Assembly (NCBI RefSeq): GCF_000724085.1
Contig: NZ_CCDL010000002.1
Coordinates: 744,001 to 808,000, forward strand
DNA from: Oceanobacillus manasiensis
GTDB taxonomy: Bacteria > Bacillota > Bacilli > Bacillales > Amphibacillaceae
Direction: 5' to 3'
DNA: 64,000 nucleotides
The notes beneath the pieces were generated by a model. It was not told the DNA's origin and did not search any database. It was given only the letters and a program-made list of their open reading frames with translations. Within the stretch, counting starts at the first letter, position 1. Each line of letters opens with the position of its first letter. The translations under genes were made by a program, and so were the position numbers. This document shows positions 57,448 to 64,000 of the stretch, piece after piece.

Positions 57448-58299
57448 ATGAATCGACGTTCCTTTATAAAAAGATCAATTGGCAGCCTCCTTGCTCTAAT
57501 TGGTATCGGTGGTGGCACTTACTATTATGCTAGAGATATTGAACCAAGGATGCTACAAGTCCAAAACATAAAAATTATAGATGATACCCTCCCTGCTTCG
57601 TTTAATAAATTTAAACTTGTGCAATTTTCTGATACACATATTGGGTTCCATTATAGTGTAGAACAACTACGAGAGTTAGTTAAAAAGATTAATAGTATGA
57701 AACCTGACCTTATAGTATTTACAGGCGATCTAGTAGATGAGCCACATAGGTATTCATGGAATAATAATTTAATAAATGTTCTTAATTCTCTTGAAGCATC
57801 TCAAGGCAAATATTGGATTTACGGGAATCATGACCATGGAGGCTATGGTACAGAAAAGGTAAAGGAGGTTATGGAAGCTTCTGGTTTCGCTCTTTTACAA
57901 AATGAGCATTCCGTAATTGAACTAAACAATGAGCGAATCATTCTTTCGGGAATTGATGATGTTATGCTAGGAAGACCAGATTTGGGGAAAGCTTTAGAAA
58001 ATGTAAACCCGGATTTATTCACATTATTACTTGCACACGAACCAGACTTTGTTGAAACAGCAGTAGACTATCCGGTTAATGTACAACTATCAGGTCATAG
58101 TCATGGCGGACAGGTTCGCTTACCTTTTATAGGACATTTATACACCCCAAAATATGCAGAAAAGTACGTTGAAGGAAAATACTTATTAGACGATGGAAGA
58201 TTGCAGCTATTTGTTAATCGTGGAATAGGTACAACCAGGCTACCCTATCGTCTTTTTTGCAAACCTGAACTTCATGTGTACACATTACACAATGAGTGA
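57448..58299 (+). CDS. ykuE: Tat-exported metallophosphoesterase YkuE
   Basis: A calcineurin-like phosphoesterase with a twin-arginine signal (MNRRSFIKRSIGSLLALIG); in B. subtilis YkuE is Tat-exported and attached to the cell wall. The metal motifs are FSDTHIG, FTGDLVD, GNHDHGG and SGHSHGGQ. The ATG at 57448 has AAAGG 10 bases upstream; the TTG three codons earlier is too close. Length is 283 residues. Confidence 0.92.
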   Translation: MNRRSFIKRSIGSLLALIGIGGGTYYYARDIEPRMLQVQNIKIIDDTLPASFNKFKLVQFSDTHIGFHYSVEQLRELVKKINSMKPDLIVFTGDLVDEPHRYSWNNNLINVLNSLEASQGKYWIYGNHDHGGYGTEKVKEVMEASGFALLQNEHSVIELNNERIILSGIDDVMLGRPDLGKALENVNPDLFTLLLAHEPDFVETAVDYPVNVQLSGHSHGGQVRLPFIGHLYTPKYAEKYVEGKYLLDDGRLQLFVNRGIGTTRLPYRLFCKPELHVYTLHNE

Positions 58300-58363
58300 T
58301 ATTAACCCATTTTATATTACTTGCATAGACTAAAAGGAATACAAGAATGAAAGGGAGATTAAC

Positions 58364-58594
58364 TTGCATTATCACCAGTATATACCATATCGTAACGATC
58401 AGTCTCAAGATGATACGCGATTTTTCCCTGTCCTTCCTTTTTTAACAGGCCTTGCTTTCGGCCCACTATTATATGGTGCCTTTCAGGGTGGAGGATATCC
58501 TTCATACCCTCCGTACCCTCCATACCCCCCTACACCATATTACCCATATGGATATGGTTATAACCAAGTACCACCATACTATCAGCCATATTAA
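58364..58594 (+). CDS. Proline/tyrosine-rich small protein, possibly surface or spore-associated
   Basis: A 76-residue protein with one hydrophobic stretch (FFPVLPFLTGLAFGPLLYGA) followed by a tail of repeated YPPYPP units rich in Tyr, Pro and Gly. The composition resembles spore coat and other cross-linked surface proteins. The start is TTG at 58364 with AAAGGGAG 6 bases upstream. I do not recognise the family, so the role is inference. Confidence 0.6.
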   Translation: MHYHQYIPYRNDQSQDDTRFFPVLPFLTGLAFGPLLYGAFQGGGYPSYPPYPPYPPTPYYPYGYGYNQVPPYYQPY

Positions 58595-58609
58595 AATCCA
58601 TATTATCAT

Positions 58610-58648
58610 AGCAGCAATCGATTCTACCTAGTCGACTGCTGCTTTGTT
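58610..58648 (+). terminator. Hairpin after the Pro/Tyr-rich gene
   Basis: AGCAGC (58610-58615) pairs with GCTGCT (58638-58643), with an inner TCGA/TCGA, followed by TTGTT. Confidence 0.5.
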
Positions 58649-58723
58649 AACATTTTGTACATGGTTTTTTATTTGCCTTCATGCTAAAATTAATAGGATT
58701 TAAAAAGAATGGAGGACATACAT

Positions 58724-59305
58724 ATGCCCAATAAGTATAAACTGATATTACCATTCCTCGGACTATTATTACTTTTGACAGCTTGTGGTGAGGAAGACTA
58801 TAATGGTGACTTTTCATATAATGTAAAGGATTTCACTTATACAAACCAGGATAACGAAGAATTTAATAGTAATGAATTAGAAGGTAAGTTTTGGGTTGCT
58901 GATTTTGTTTTTACAAATTGTGAAACAGTTTGTCCAAACATGACTTCTAATATGGCCGATTTGCAAAAAATGTTAAAAGAAGAAGGATTAGAGGACGTAG
59001 AGTTTGTCTCATTTAGTGTAGATCCGGAAAATGACACACCCGAAAAACTAAAAGAGTATGCTGCCTCAAGGGGAGCTACTTTTAATAATTGGAACCTTCT
59101 TACAGGGTATGAATTTCAAGATGTTAAAGAGCTTTCCATTAAATCTTTTAAAACCGCTTTAGAAAAAGCACCAGATTCTGATCAAATGATGCATGGTATT
59201 AGCTTTTTCATAGTAAGCCCAGAAGGAAATGCTATTAAGAAGTTCGATGGTAGGCAACCCGCTGAAATGGAAAACATTGTACAATACCTTAAAGAAATTT
59301 ACTAA
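58724..59305 (+). CDS. SCO1/SenC family copper chaperone lipoprotein
   Basis: A thioredoxin-fold assembly factor for the CuA centre of cytochrome c oxidase. Lipobox LLTACG (Cys about residue 21), the copper-binding pair in FTNCETVCPNM, and the distal His in MMHGIS. The ATG at 58724 has GGAGG 8 bases upstream. Length is 193 residues. It is the Sco partner for the caa3 oxidase encoded at 10.7-18.7 kb. Confidence 0.93.
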   Translation: MPNKYKLILPFLGLLLLLTACGEEDYNGDFSYNVKDFTYTNQDNEEFNSNELEGKFWVADFVFTNCETVCPNMTSNMADLQKMLKEEGLEDVEFVSFSVDPENDTPEKLKEYAASRGATFNNWNLLTGYEFQDVKELSIKSFKTALEKAPDSDQMMHGISFFIVSPEGNAIKKFDGRQPAEMENIVQYLKEIY

Positions 59306-59371
59306 TAAATACTTTACTTGCTAGGAAGCGTTAAAACATAACAGAGAAATTTTTTAACCTATGATTTAGAG

Positions 59372-59425
59372 AAAGCTGAACATATTCGGATGCTAATATC
59401 CCGATTACGTTCAGCTTTTTTGTTA
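59372..59425 (+). terminator. Terminator after the Sco gene
   Basis: AAAGCTGAAC (59372-59381) pairs with GTTCAGCTTT (59409-59418), followed by TTTTTGTT. Confidence 0.82.
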
Positions 59426-59601
59426 GAACAGTTCATATAATCAGCAAGCTTAAACCCTTCTATTTCTACTGATGTAATCTTTTATACATCTTGCGAGATG
59501 GGAGACTTTAAGGTAGGATGTAGACAAGCTATATATCATTTAAAAGATTATAATATTTTTCTGGTTATAAGCAAATACAAACCTAAGAAAGGAGAGAGAT
59601 T

Positions 59602-60063
59602 ATGAGGAACCAACAACTTAGAGATATTGCTCAAGCCTTATATACTGTAAATAGACATGCCAAAACAGCTCCAGAGCCTCAACATCTATATTATATAAAA
59701 AAAGAAACCATAAACCGACTACTTAAAGAAAAGAAGGCAGACAAAGTTGGACTACATTTTTCAGATCATCCAAAATTCAGCAATCAACATTCTACATTAC
59801 TTGTTAAAGTAGAGGATTATTATTTTCATATCCCGCCTTCAAAGAAGGATTTCCAACAATTGAAACATTTAGGTGCACTTGATGAAAATTATCGCAATCC
59901 ACAATGCAAAATGTCCCTATCACAAGCTAAAAAAGTGATCTATGAATATATTGACTGGAAACCTCATTCTCCGTCGATAACCACAACCAAAAAATCAACC
60001 TACTATACTCCCTCTTCCTTGGGAAAAATGGAATGGCCACCGAGCAGAAAAACACATCGCTAG
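59602..60063 (+). CDS. ykyB: YkyB-like protein
   Basis: A 153-residue basic cytoplasmic protein. IAQALYTVNRHAKTAPEPQHLY and the DYYFHIPPSKKDF segment are the YkyB signature. The C-terminal 30 residues are Ser/Thr/Lys-rich and look disordered. Function is unknown. It has an AAAGGAGAG ribosome site. Confidence 0.88.
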   Translation: MRNQQLRDIAQALYTVNRHAKTAPEPQHLYYIKKETINRLLKEKKADKVGLHFSDHPKFSNQHSTLLVKVEDYYFHIPPSKKDFQQLKHLGALDENYRNPQCKMSLSQAKKVIYEYIDWKPHSPSITTTKKSTYYTPSSLGKMEWPPSRKTHR

Positions 60064-60080
60064 TTAGATGATGTTTTAAA

Positions 60081-60116
60081 CCCTCTTTTATAAGGAATAT
60101 CTTTAATAAAAGGAGG
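60081..60116 (+). promoter_or_regulatory. Hairpin that sequesters a ribosome site
   Basis: CCCTCTTTTAT (60081-60091) can pair with ATAAAAGGAGG (60106-60116), one mismatch and one G-U. The right arm is the Shine-Dalgarno sequence of the next gene, so translation may be controlled by this fold. Confidence 0.4.
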
Positions 60117-60124
60117 TCTTCCAA

Positions 60125-60340
60125 ATGACTGAATTGAAAAATTTTATGTATGAATTGCACCGTTATGCTGATCAAACTCATACATTAAAAGATGCATATG
60201 AAAAATTGTCGCAGGAGGAAAAACAGCAAGTAATGGATACGGCACCGTCATCTATTAGGTCCCCTGAACAATTCTTTCATCCTGTCTTTTCTTGGTTAGA
60301 ATCAATGCACAATGAATTTGAGGTTAAAAATGAAGATTAA
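60125..60340 (+). CDS. Small hypothetical protein
   Basis: A 71-residue, acidic, mostly helical protein (HRYADQTHTLKDAYEKLSQEEK). AAAGGAGG precedes the ATG by 8 bases. I do not recognise it. It follows ykyB in the same direction and may share its transcript. Confidence 0.65.
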   Translation: MTELKNFMYELHRYADQTHTLKDAYEKLSQEEKQQVMDTAPSSIRSPEQFFHPVFSWLESMHNEFEVKNED

Positions 60341-60393
60341 AAAGTTTTACTACTCGTACGCAAGAAGATTCTCAAAGTAGTTTAACCCCTAAT

Positions 60394-60467
60394 AACCGAA
60401 CAAAATCGAAATTTAACCGAATGGGGTACCCCCCGAAAAGTTAAAGCATTCGAACTTTTGTTCGGTT
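60394..60467. repeat. Long intergenic stem-loop containing a LexA-like box
   Basis: AACCGAACAAAA (60394-60405) is a perfect inverted repeat of TTTTGTTCGGTT (60456-60467). The stem continues TCGAA/TTCGA after a two-base bulge, then TTTAAC/GTTAAA, and ends around GGGGTACCCC. The right arm includes CGAACTTTTGTTCG (60451-60464), a perfect CGAAC-N4-GTTCG palindrome of the LexA type. No gene follows in either direction within 90 bases. Confidence 0.55.
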
Positions 60468-60557
60468 AACGCTGTTATAAAGCATATTTAATAGAATGGT
60501 CCAGATAATATAAGGTGTCTACTTCACTCTAATAGGAGTAGAGTATTTTCACTTTTA

Positions 60558-60893
60558 TTAGCTGTATTTTGTAAAAGCTATTTTCATTAGATTCCAAAGA
60601 ACCAAACCTCCGCCAAAGCATGCTAAAGTCTGCAACAAAGCTTTTAAAGAAATATGAAACAATTCTGTTGATAAACCTAACAAAAAATATATAGAAGAAA
60701 CAACCGTAAATAGAATAAAACTGATCATAATATAGCTTAATAGTGTATATGTTTTGTGTTTTATGAACCACTTAATAACTGGTTTAATCGATACATACCC
60801 AAGAACTAAACCAAGTGTTACTAGAATATAGAGTATATAATTTGGTTCCCCTGATTCATATTTTTGTGTGATTGTAATGATATGTATGAACAA
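60558..60893 (-). CDS. Small membrane protein, hypothetical
   Basis: A 111-residue protein with three hydrophobic segments (about residues 18-35, 48-68, 83-103). The start is TTG at 60893, with AAGGAAG 7 bases upstream; an ATG at 60926 has only weak ribosome pairing. I do not recognise the family. Confidence 0.6.
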   Translation of the reverse strand: MFIHIITITQKYESGEPNYILYILVTLGLVLGYVSIKPVIKWFIKHKTYTLLSYIMISFILFTVVSSIYFLLGLSTELFHISLKALLQTLACFGGGLVLWNLMKIAFTKYS

Positions 60894-60998
60894 TGCTATA
60901 CTTCCTTTCCTACTTCTTTTTAGCATTGTCCACGATAATGGTAGAATTTATACCAAAACTTTCCCTACCTCCAAAGCATAGTTTAATTATGCCCTGTC

Positions 60999-61169
60999 TT
61001 AATTTGTGCTTAATGGGTTGTTTTGTTCTAATTTCTTTTTTTGCAAAACCTTATCAGATTGCCTTTTTTCCAGTCGGAGTTCAATTTGGGATATTTCCCT
61101 TTCATCATCTAGTAGTTCTTGCTTATTTTGCTGGAAGAGTTGTTCAAAGTTTAACGTTTTTGGTCGCAT
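60999..61169 (-). CDS. FbpB-family small basic protein
   Basis: A 56-residue basic protein starting MRPKTLNFEQLFQQNKQELL with the DxExISQIELRLEKR pattern typical of the FbpB family (Fur-regulated small basic proteins; in B. subtilis FbpB is linked to the iron-sparing sRNA FsrA). AAAAGGAG lies 8 bases before the ATG. I found no Fur box upstream, so iron control is not shown here. The hydrophobic frame on the opposite strand (60893-61219) is its antisense shadow. Confidence 0.8.
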   Translation of the reverse strand: MRPKTLNFEQLFQQNKQELLDDEREISQIELRLEKRQSDKVLQKKKLEQNNPLSTN

Positions 61170-61282
61170 ATGATACACTCCTTTTAGGATTCTATATCAG
61201 TATACCCCATCTAGCGTAATTTACATCTAAATTTTTTGAACATTTTATAACATTTAAACAATGGAAAACTTAGGAGGATATA

Positions 61283-62434
61283 ATGGAACATTTGTTAAAC
61301 CAAAAATTAAAGCAAATTGAAATATCTGGTATAAGGAAATTTTTTAATATGGTGGCAGGAGAAAAGGATGTTATTTCTCTAACAATCGGGCAGCCTGACT
61401 TCCATACACCAGACCATATAAAACATGCTGCGGTAAATGCTCTTACCTTAAATAGAACAAGCTATACTCATAATGCTGGAATCCTAGAATTACGAAAAGC
61501 TATTGCTGCATATAATGAAGAGAAGTATCAGTTGAGCTATAACCCAGAAGATGAAATAATTGTTACGACTGGAGCCTCCCAAGCGATTGATATTACTTTT
61601 AGAGGAATATTAAATCCTGGAGATGAAGTTATTTTACCTGGACCTATCTACCCAGGGTACGAGCCACATATCAAACTAGCCGGCGCAAACGTAGTATACG
61701 CAGATACAACTAATGATGGATTCAAATTAACAAAAGAAAATTTACTCAGTCTCATTACAGAACGGACAAAATGTGTAGTTCTTCCTTATCCGTCCAATCC
61801 AACAGGCGCTTCTTTTACCAAGGAAGAGCTTAATGAATTAGTATCTGTATTAGAGGACAGAGATATATTTATCCTAGCAGATGAAATATATAGTGAACTA
61901 GTCTATGAAAGAGCACATTATTCTATAGCCCGCTTTGATTCTATGAAAAACAAAACAATTGTCATTAATGGTGTATCCAAGTCCCATTCTATGACGGGTT
62001 TTCGTATTGGCTATTTGCTTGCGCCAGCTTGGTTGGCCAAAGAACTGTTAAAAGTGCACCAATACAATGTTTCTTGCGCCTCTTCCATTAGTCAATATGC
62101 GGCACTCGAAGCATTAACAAATGGAAAAGATGATACTATAATCATGCGAGAGGCTTACAATGAAAGACGGGAATATGTGTATAAAAGATTGGTTTCAATG
62201 GGGATGTCTGTGAATAAACCAGAAGGAGCATTTTATTTCTTTCCGAAATTTCCTACGGAGAATATAGACTCTTTTCAGCTTGGTTTGGAGCTTGTTCGAA
62301 AAGGTAAAATTGCATTAGTTCCAGGTAGTAGCTTTTCACCTGTCGGGGAAGGATATATGCGATTATCTTACGCATATGATATAGACACAATTAAAAAAGC
62401 TTTAGATCGATTAGAAGGATTTTTACAACAGTAA
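61283..62434 (+). CDS. patA: N-acetyl-LL-diaminopimelate aminotransferase PatA
   Basis: A PLP-dependent class I/II aminotransferase. LTIGQPDFHTP, the ADEIYSELVY segment, INGVSKSHSMTGFRIGY (PLP Lys in SKSH) and RLSYAY (substrate Arg) are as in B. subtilis PatA, which acts between dapH and the deacetylase in the acetylase diaminopimelate route. Other class I transaminase activities cannot be excluded. GGAGG precedes the ATG. Length is 383 residues. Confidence 0.9.
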   Translation: MEHLLNQKLKQIEISGIRKFFNMVAGEKDVISLTIGQPDFHTPDHIKHAAVNALTLNRTSYTHNAGILELRKAIAAYNEEKYQLSYNPEDEIIVTTGASQAIDITFRGILNPGDEVILPGPIYPGYEPHIKLAGANVVYADTTNDGFKLTKENLLSLITERTKCVVLPYPSNPTGASFTKEELNELVSVLEDRDIFILADEIYSELVYERAHYSIARFDSMKNKTIVINGVSKSHSMTGFRIGYLLAPAWLAKELLKVHQYNVSCASSISQYAALEALTNGKDDTIIMREAYNERREYVYKRLVSMGMSVNKPEGAFYFFPKFPTENIDSFQLGLELVRKGKIALVPGSSFSPVGEGYMRLSYAYDIDTIKKALDRLEGFLQQ

Positions 62435-62446
62435 AAGAAGACTTAA

Positions 62447-62623
62447 CTAGTCAGCTTTGCGGGAATTTTGATTCTTCATATTATCATAAAGATTTAGTAG
62501 TCGATCAAGTTCTTGGCTTATTGCTACTGATTCTAAATTTGTAAAACCTTTTTCAAGAGCGACTTCGGTCATTTTTTTACGTAGAAATTCGATACGTTTC
62601 AAAAGCTTGTCTAATGCACACAT
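62447..62623 (-). CDS. Spo0E-like aspartyl-phosphate phosphatase
   Basis: A 58-residue two-helix protein with the diagnostic SQELDRLLNLYDNMK (about residues 36-50), in which Ser-x-Glu-Leu-Asp defines Spo0E-type phosphatases of Spo0A-phosphate. A candidate regulator of sporulation entry. The ATG at 62623 has GGGGGAAG about 13 bases upstream, longer than usual. It converges on patA. Confidence 0.85.
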   Translation of the reverse strand: MCALDKLLKRIEFLRKKMTEVALEKGFTNLESVAISQELDRLLNLYDNMKNQNSRKAD

Positions 62624-62824
62624 TATCGTCGATGGTCTTCCCCCTTCTAGTTAATTTACTTTACTTTAGCATAAATTTACAGATTGTGACAAGTAATTTT
62701 ATACAATATTGTTGATACTTATAATATATTTCATTTCTTATAACTAGAAGGGTTTTGAAACTCGATAACTATTACACACTATGCTACTATTAGAGAGAAA
62801 TGTATTTTGGAAAGGATGTCTTCG

Positions 62825-63349
62825 GTGACCGAGCGAAAAAAGAAAAATGAATGGTTAGAATGGGCCAAAGCCATCATTATAGCTGTTTTAATTGCTCTTT
62901 TCTTACGTACTTTTCTATTCGCAACATCTATTGTAGATGGCGAAAGTATGGATCCAGCTTTAAAGGATGGAGAAAGAGTAATCTTTAATAAGTTAGTTTA
63001 TCTCGTTGGTGAACCCGAACGCGGAGATATCGTCATCATCGAAAGGCCTCTAAAGAATTATGTAAAACGGATTATTGGTCTGCCTGGCGATACAATTGAG
63101 ATCAATGGCAGTAGCCTATATATAAACGGGGAAAAATACGAGCAAACATTTCTCAGTGAAGAAGCAGAAATGCAAACAGGTAGTTATGGGCCAATCGAGG
63201 TACCTGAAAACAATTACTTTGTAATGGGAGATAATCGTGCGATTAGTAAAGATAGCAGGAATGGGCTCGGTTTTATAGAAGAGGAAAACATTATTGGAAG
63301 ATCTGAATTTATCATCTTTCCTTTTGATGAGTGGTCGCTAACAAGATAA
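62825..63349 (+). CDS. sipS: Signal peptidase I
   Basis: A membrane serine protease that removes signal peptides of secreted proteins. One N-terminal membrane anchor (about residues 12-31), catalytic Ser in DGESMDP (about residue 39), catalytic Lys in YVKRIIGLPGD (about residue 80) and the MGDNRAISKDSRNGLG box. GTG at 62825 was chosen because AAAGGA lies about 8 bases upstream; ATG at 62816 and TTG at 62807 overlap that site. Length is 174 residues. The sipS label is by family; paralogues in Bacillaceae are common. Confidence 0.93.
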   Translation: MTERKKKNEWLEWAKAIIIAVLIALFLRTFLFATSIVDGESMDPALKDGERVIFNKLVYLVGEPERGDIVIIERPLKNYVKRIIGLPGDTIEINGSSLYINGEKYEQTFLSEEAEMQTGSYGPIEVPENNYFVMGDNRAISKDSRNGLGFIEEENIIGRSEFIIFPFDEWSLTR

Positions 63350-63402
63350 GTTCAACTCGCTACCTTGAAATTAGGGCCTTACTTACTGTTATGGCGGAAT
63401 AA

Positions 63403-63435
63403 AAAAAGACAGACAAGCGGTCTGTCTTTTTTTTA
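63403..63435. terminator. Bidirectional terminator
   Basis: AAAAAGACAGAC (63403-63414) pairs with GTCTGTCTTTTT (63420-63431). It ends sipS to the right and the 26-codon frame to the left. Confidence 0.9.
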
Positions 63436-63513
63436 TCTCTCATTATCATATAAACAATAACCAATGTTCAATAAAAGGATTCCAAAACAAACGATTCCAA
63501 ATACTGCCTCCAC
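63433..63513 (-). CDS. Very short hydrophobic peptide, holin-like toxin candidate
   Basis: A 26-codon frame with GTG at 63513 and a very strong GGGGGTG site 8 bases before it. The peptide MEAVFGIVCFGILLLNIGY plus CLYDNER has one membrane segment and a short charged tail, the build of TxpA/BsrG-type type I toxins and putative holin-like toxins (EAxxxxxxFGxxxL). It runs directly into a terminator. No antisense antitoxin RNA is identified, so the call is tentative. Confidence 0.45.
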   Translation of the reverse strand: MEAVFGIVCFGILLLNIGYCLYDNER

Positions 63514-63674
63514 GCTAAGTGCACCCCCCTGAAAACAAATCTTATACCTAGCGACCTTACCTATTGTTTCCCTACTATCATATCAATATCTTCTCCCTAA
63601 ATAAAGCAAAAATGTGATAAAATGAGGTTATATACTTGCATATGACAAACTTCAAGAGATTTCGGGAGGCTATC

Positions 63675-64000
63675 ATGCTATATTGCCCTTATTGTGGATC
63701 ATCTATAAAAAACAACGAACATTATTGTATAACATGTGGTGAAAAACTACCTCTAGATTTAAATGAGCGGTTTATTTCATCTAAGAAATTCAACAAACTA
63801 TGGTTGCTCCCTCTTTCCGTTTTCTTTGGAATTATATTCTTTTCTGGTGTATTCTATTTAATTCTAGAAAATAAGACAAACGAGGCGGAGGCTTTATTTG
63901 CGAATGGTGAAGAACTTGTTTTAGAAGGGAAATACTCTGAAGCTGAAAAGGCATTTAAAACAGCGTTAGACTATAAGCCCCATTTCACACAAGCAGAAGT
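63675..64000 (+). CDS. Zinc-ribbon, membrane and TPR protein (5' part only)
   Basis: A gene cut by the right edge. GGGAGG lies 5 bases before the ATG. The N-terminus has a zinc ribbon (CPYC at 4-7, CITC at 18-21), one membrane segment (about residues 44-63) and then the start of a TPR unit (GEELVLEGKYSEAEKAFKTALDYKP). Such proteins are common in Bacillaceae, but function is unknown. Confidence 0.75.
   Translation, partial: MLYCPYCGSSIKNNEHYCITCGEKLPLDLNERFISSKKFNKLWLLPLSVFFGIIFFSGVFYLILENKTNEAEALFANGEELVLEGKYSEAEKAFKTALDYKPHFTQAE

Noticed and set aside
60893-61219. Rightward hydrophobic frame of 108 codons
   Set aside because: It lacks a ribosome site and is exactly opposite the FbpB-like gene, which has a strong ribosome site and family motifs.
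61170-61282. Fur box upstream of the FbpB-like gene
   Set aside because: No GATAATGATAATCATTATC-like match could be found by eye.

Overview
The window is a stretch of chromosome from an A+T-rich, spore-forming, aerobic Bacillaceae-type Firmicute. Almost every gene has a recognisable Bacillus subtilis counterpart, and the order follows the B. subtilis ykq-yku-pdh-speA-ykt-yla-pycA-cta-ylb region. Sporulation genes (ylbJ, ylaJ, a Spo0E-like phosphatase), a caa3 oxidase locus and a BCCT-type compatible-solute transporter fit a halotolerant Oceanobacillus/Virgibacillus-like organism. That assignment is inference from gene content, because there is no rRNA in the window. No prophage, CRISPR array, tRNA or defence island was seen. 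The one clear mobile element is a group II intron.

Layout. 1-9.4 kb is the ylb block: ylbN (cut by the window edge), tmcAL, ylbL, ylbJ, coaD-rsmD, ylbDEFG, ylbC and a YugN-family gene. 9.6-18.7 kb holds an AI-2E/YtvI permease and the haem A and caa3 oxidase genes: a DUF420 (CtaM-like) gene, ctaG, ctaCDEF and ctaB, with ctaA divergent. 18.7-24.5 kb has pycA, ftsW, ylaN and a YlaL-position gene. At 24594-26484 sits a complete group II intron. 26.5-34 kb carries yla and ykt genes, a flavin oxidoreductase, speA and the dual-function RNA SR1/SR1P. 34.2-37 kb has a polysaccharide deacetylase lipoprotein and a BCCT transporter behind a SigB-type promoter. 37.3-47.5 kb has pdhABCD, a YkyA-like lipoprotein, def, rpoY-rnjA and ktrC. 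47.6-58.6 kb has a heterodimeric ABC exporter, ykuV, ykuS, dapH-ykuR, darB, czrA-czcD, a dienoyl-CoA reductase and ykuE. 58.6-64 kb has Sco, ykyB, small proteins (an FbpB-like and a Spo0E-like one), patA, signal peptidase I and a truncated zinc-ribbon/TPR gene.

Functional links. ctaA and ctaB make haem A for the CtaCDEF oxidase; CtaG, the DUF420 protein and Sco are assembly factors for it. pycA and pdhABCD feed the TCA cycle from pyruvate. dapH, ykuR and patA are the acetylase-pathway steps to diaminopimelate. rpoY-rnjA and ylbF belong to RNA synthesis and turnover. SR1 sits between speA and pdh as in B. subtilis.

The non-coding layer is the part most worth a second look: SR1 with a CcpN-type site, a C-rich sRNA candidate at 5.7-5.9 kb, an attenuator-like hairpin in the pdhA leader, a long hairpin holding a LexA-like box at 60.4 kb, and small genes of 26 to 58 codons. 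I found no clear new multigene system.
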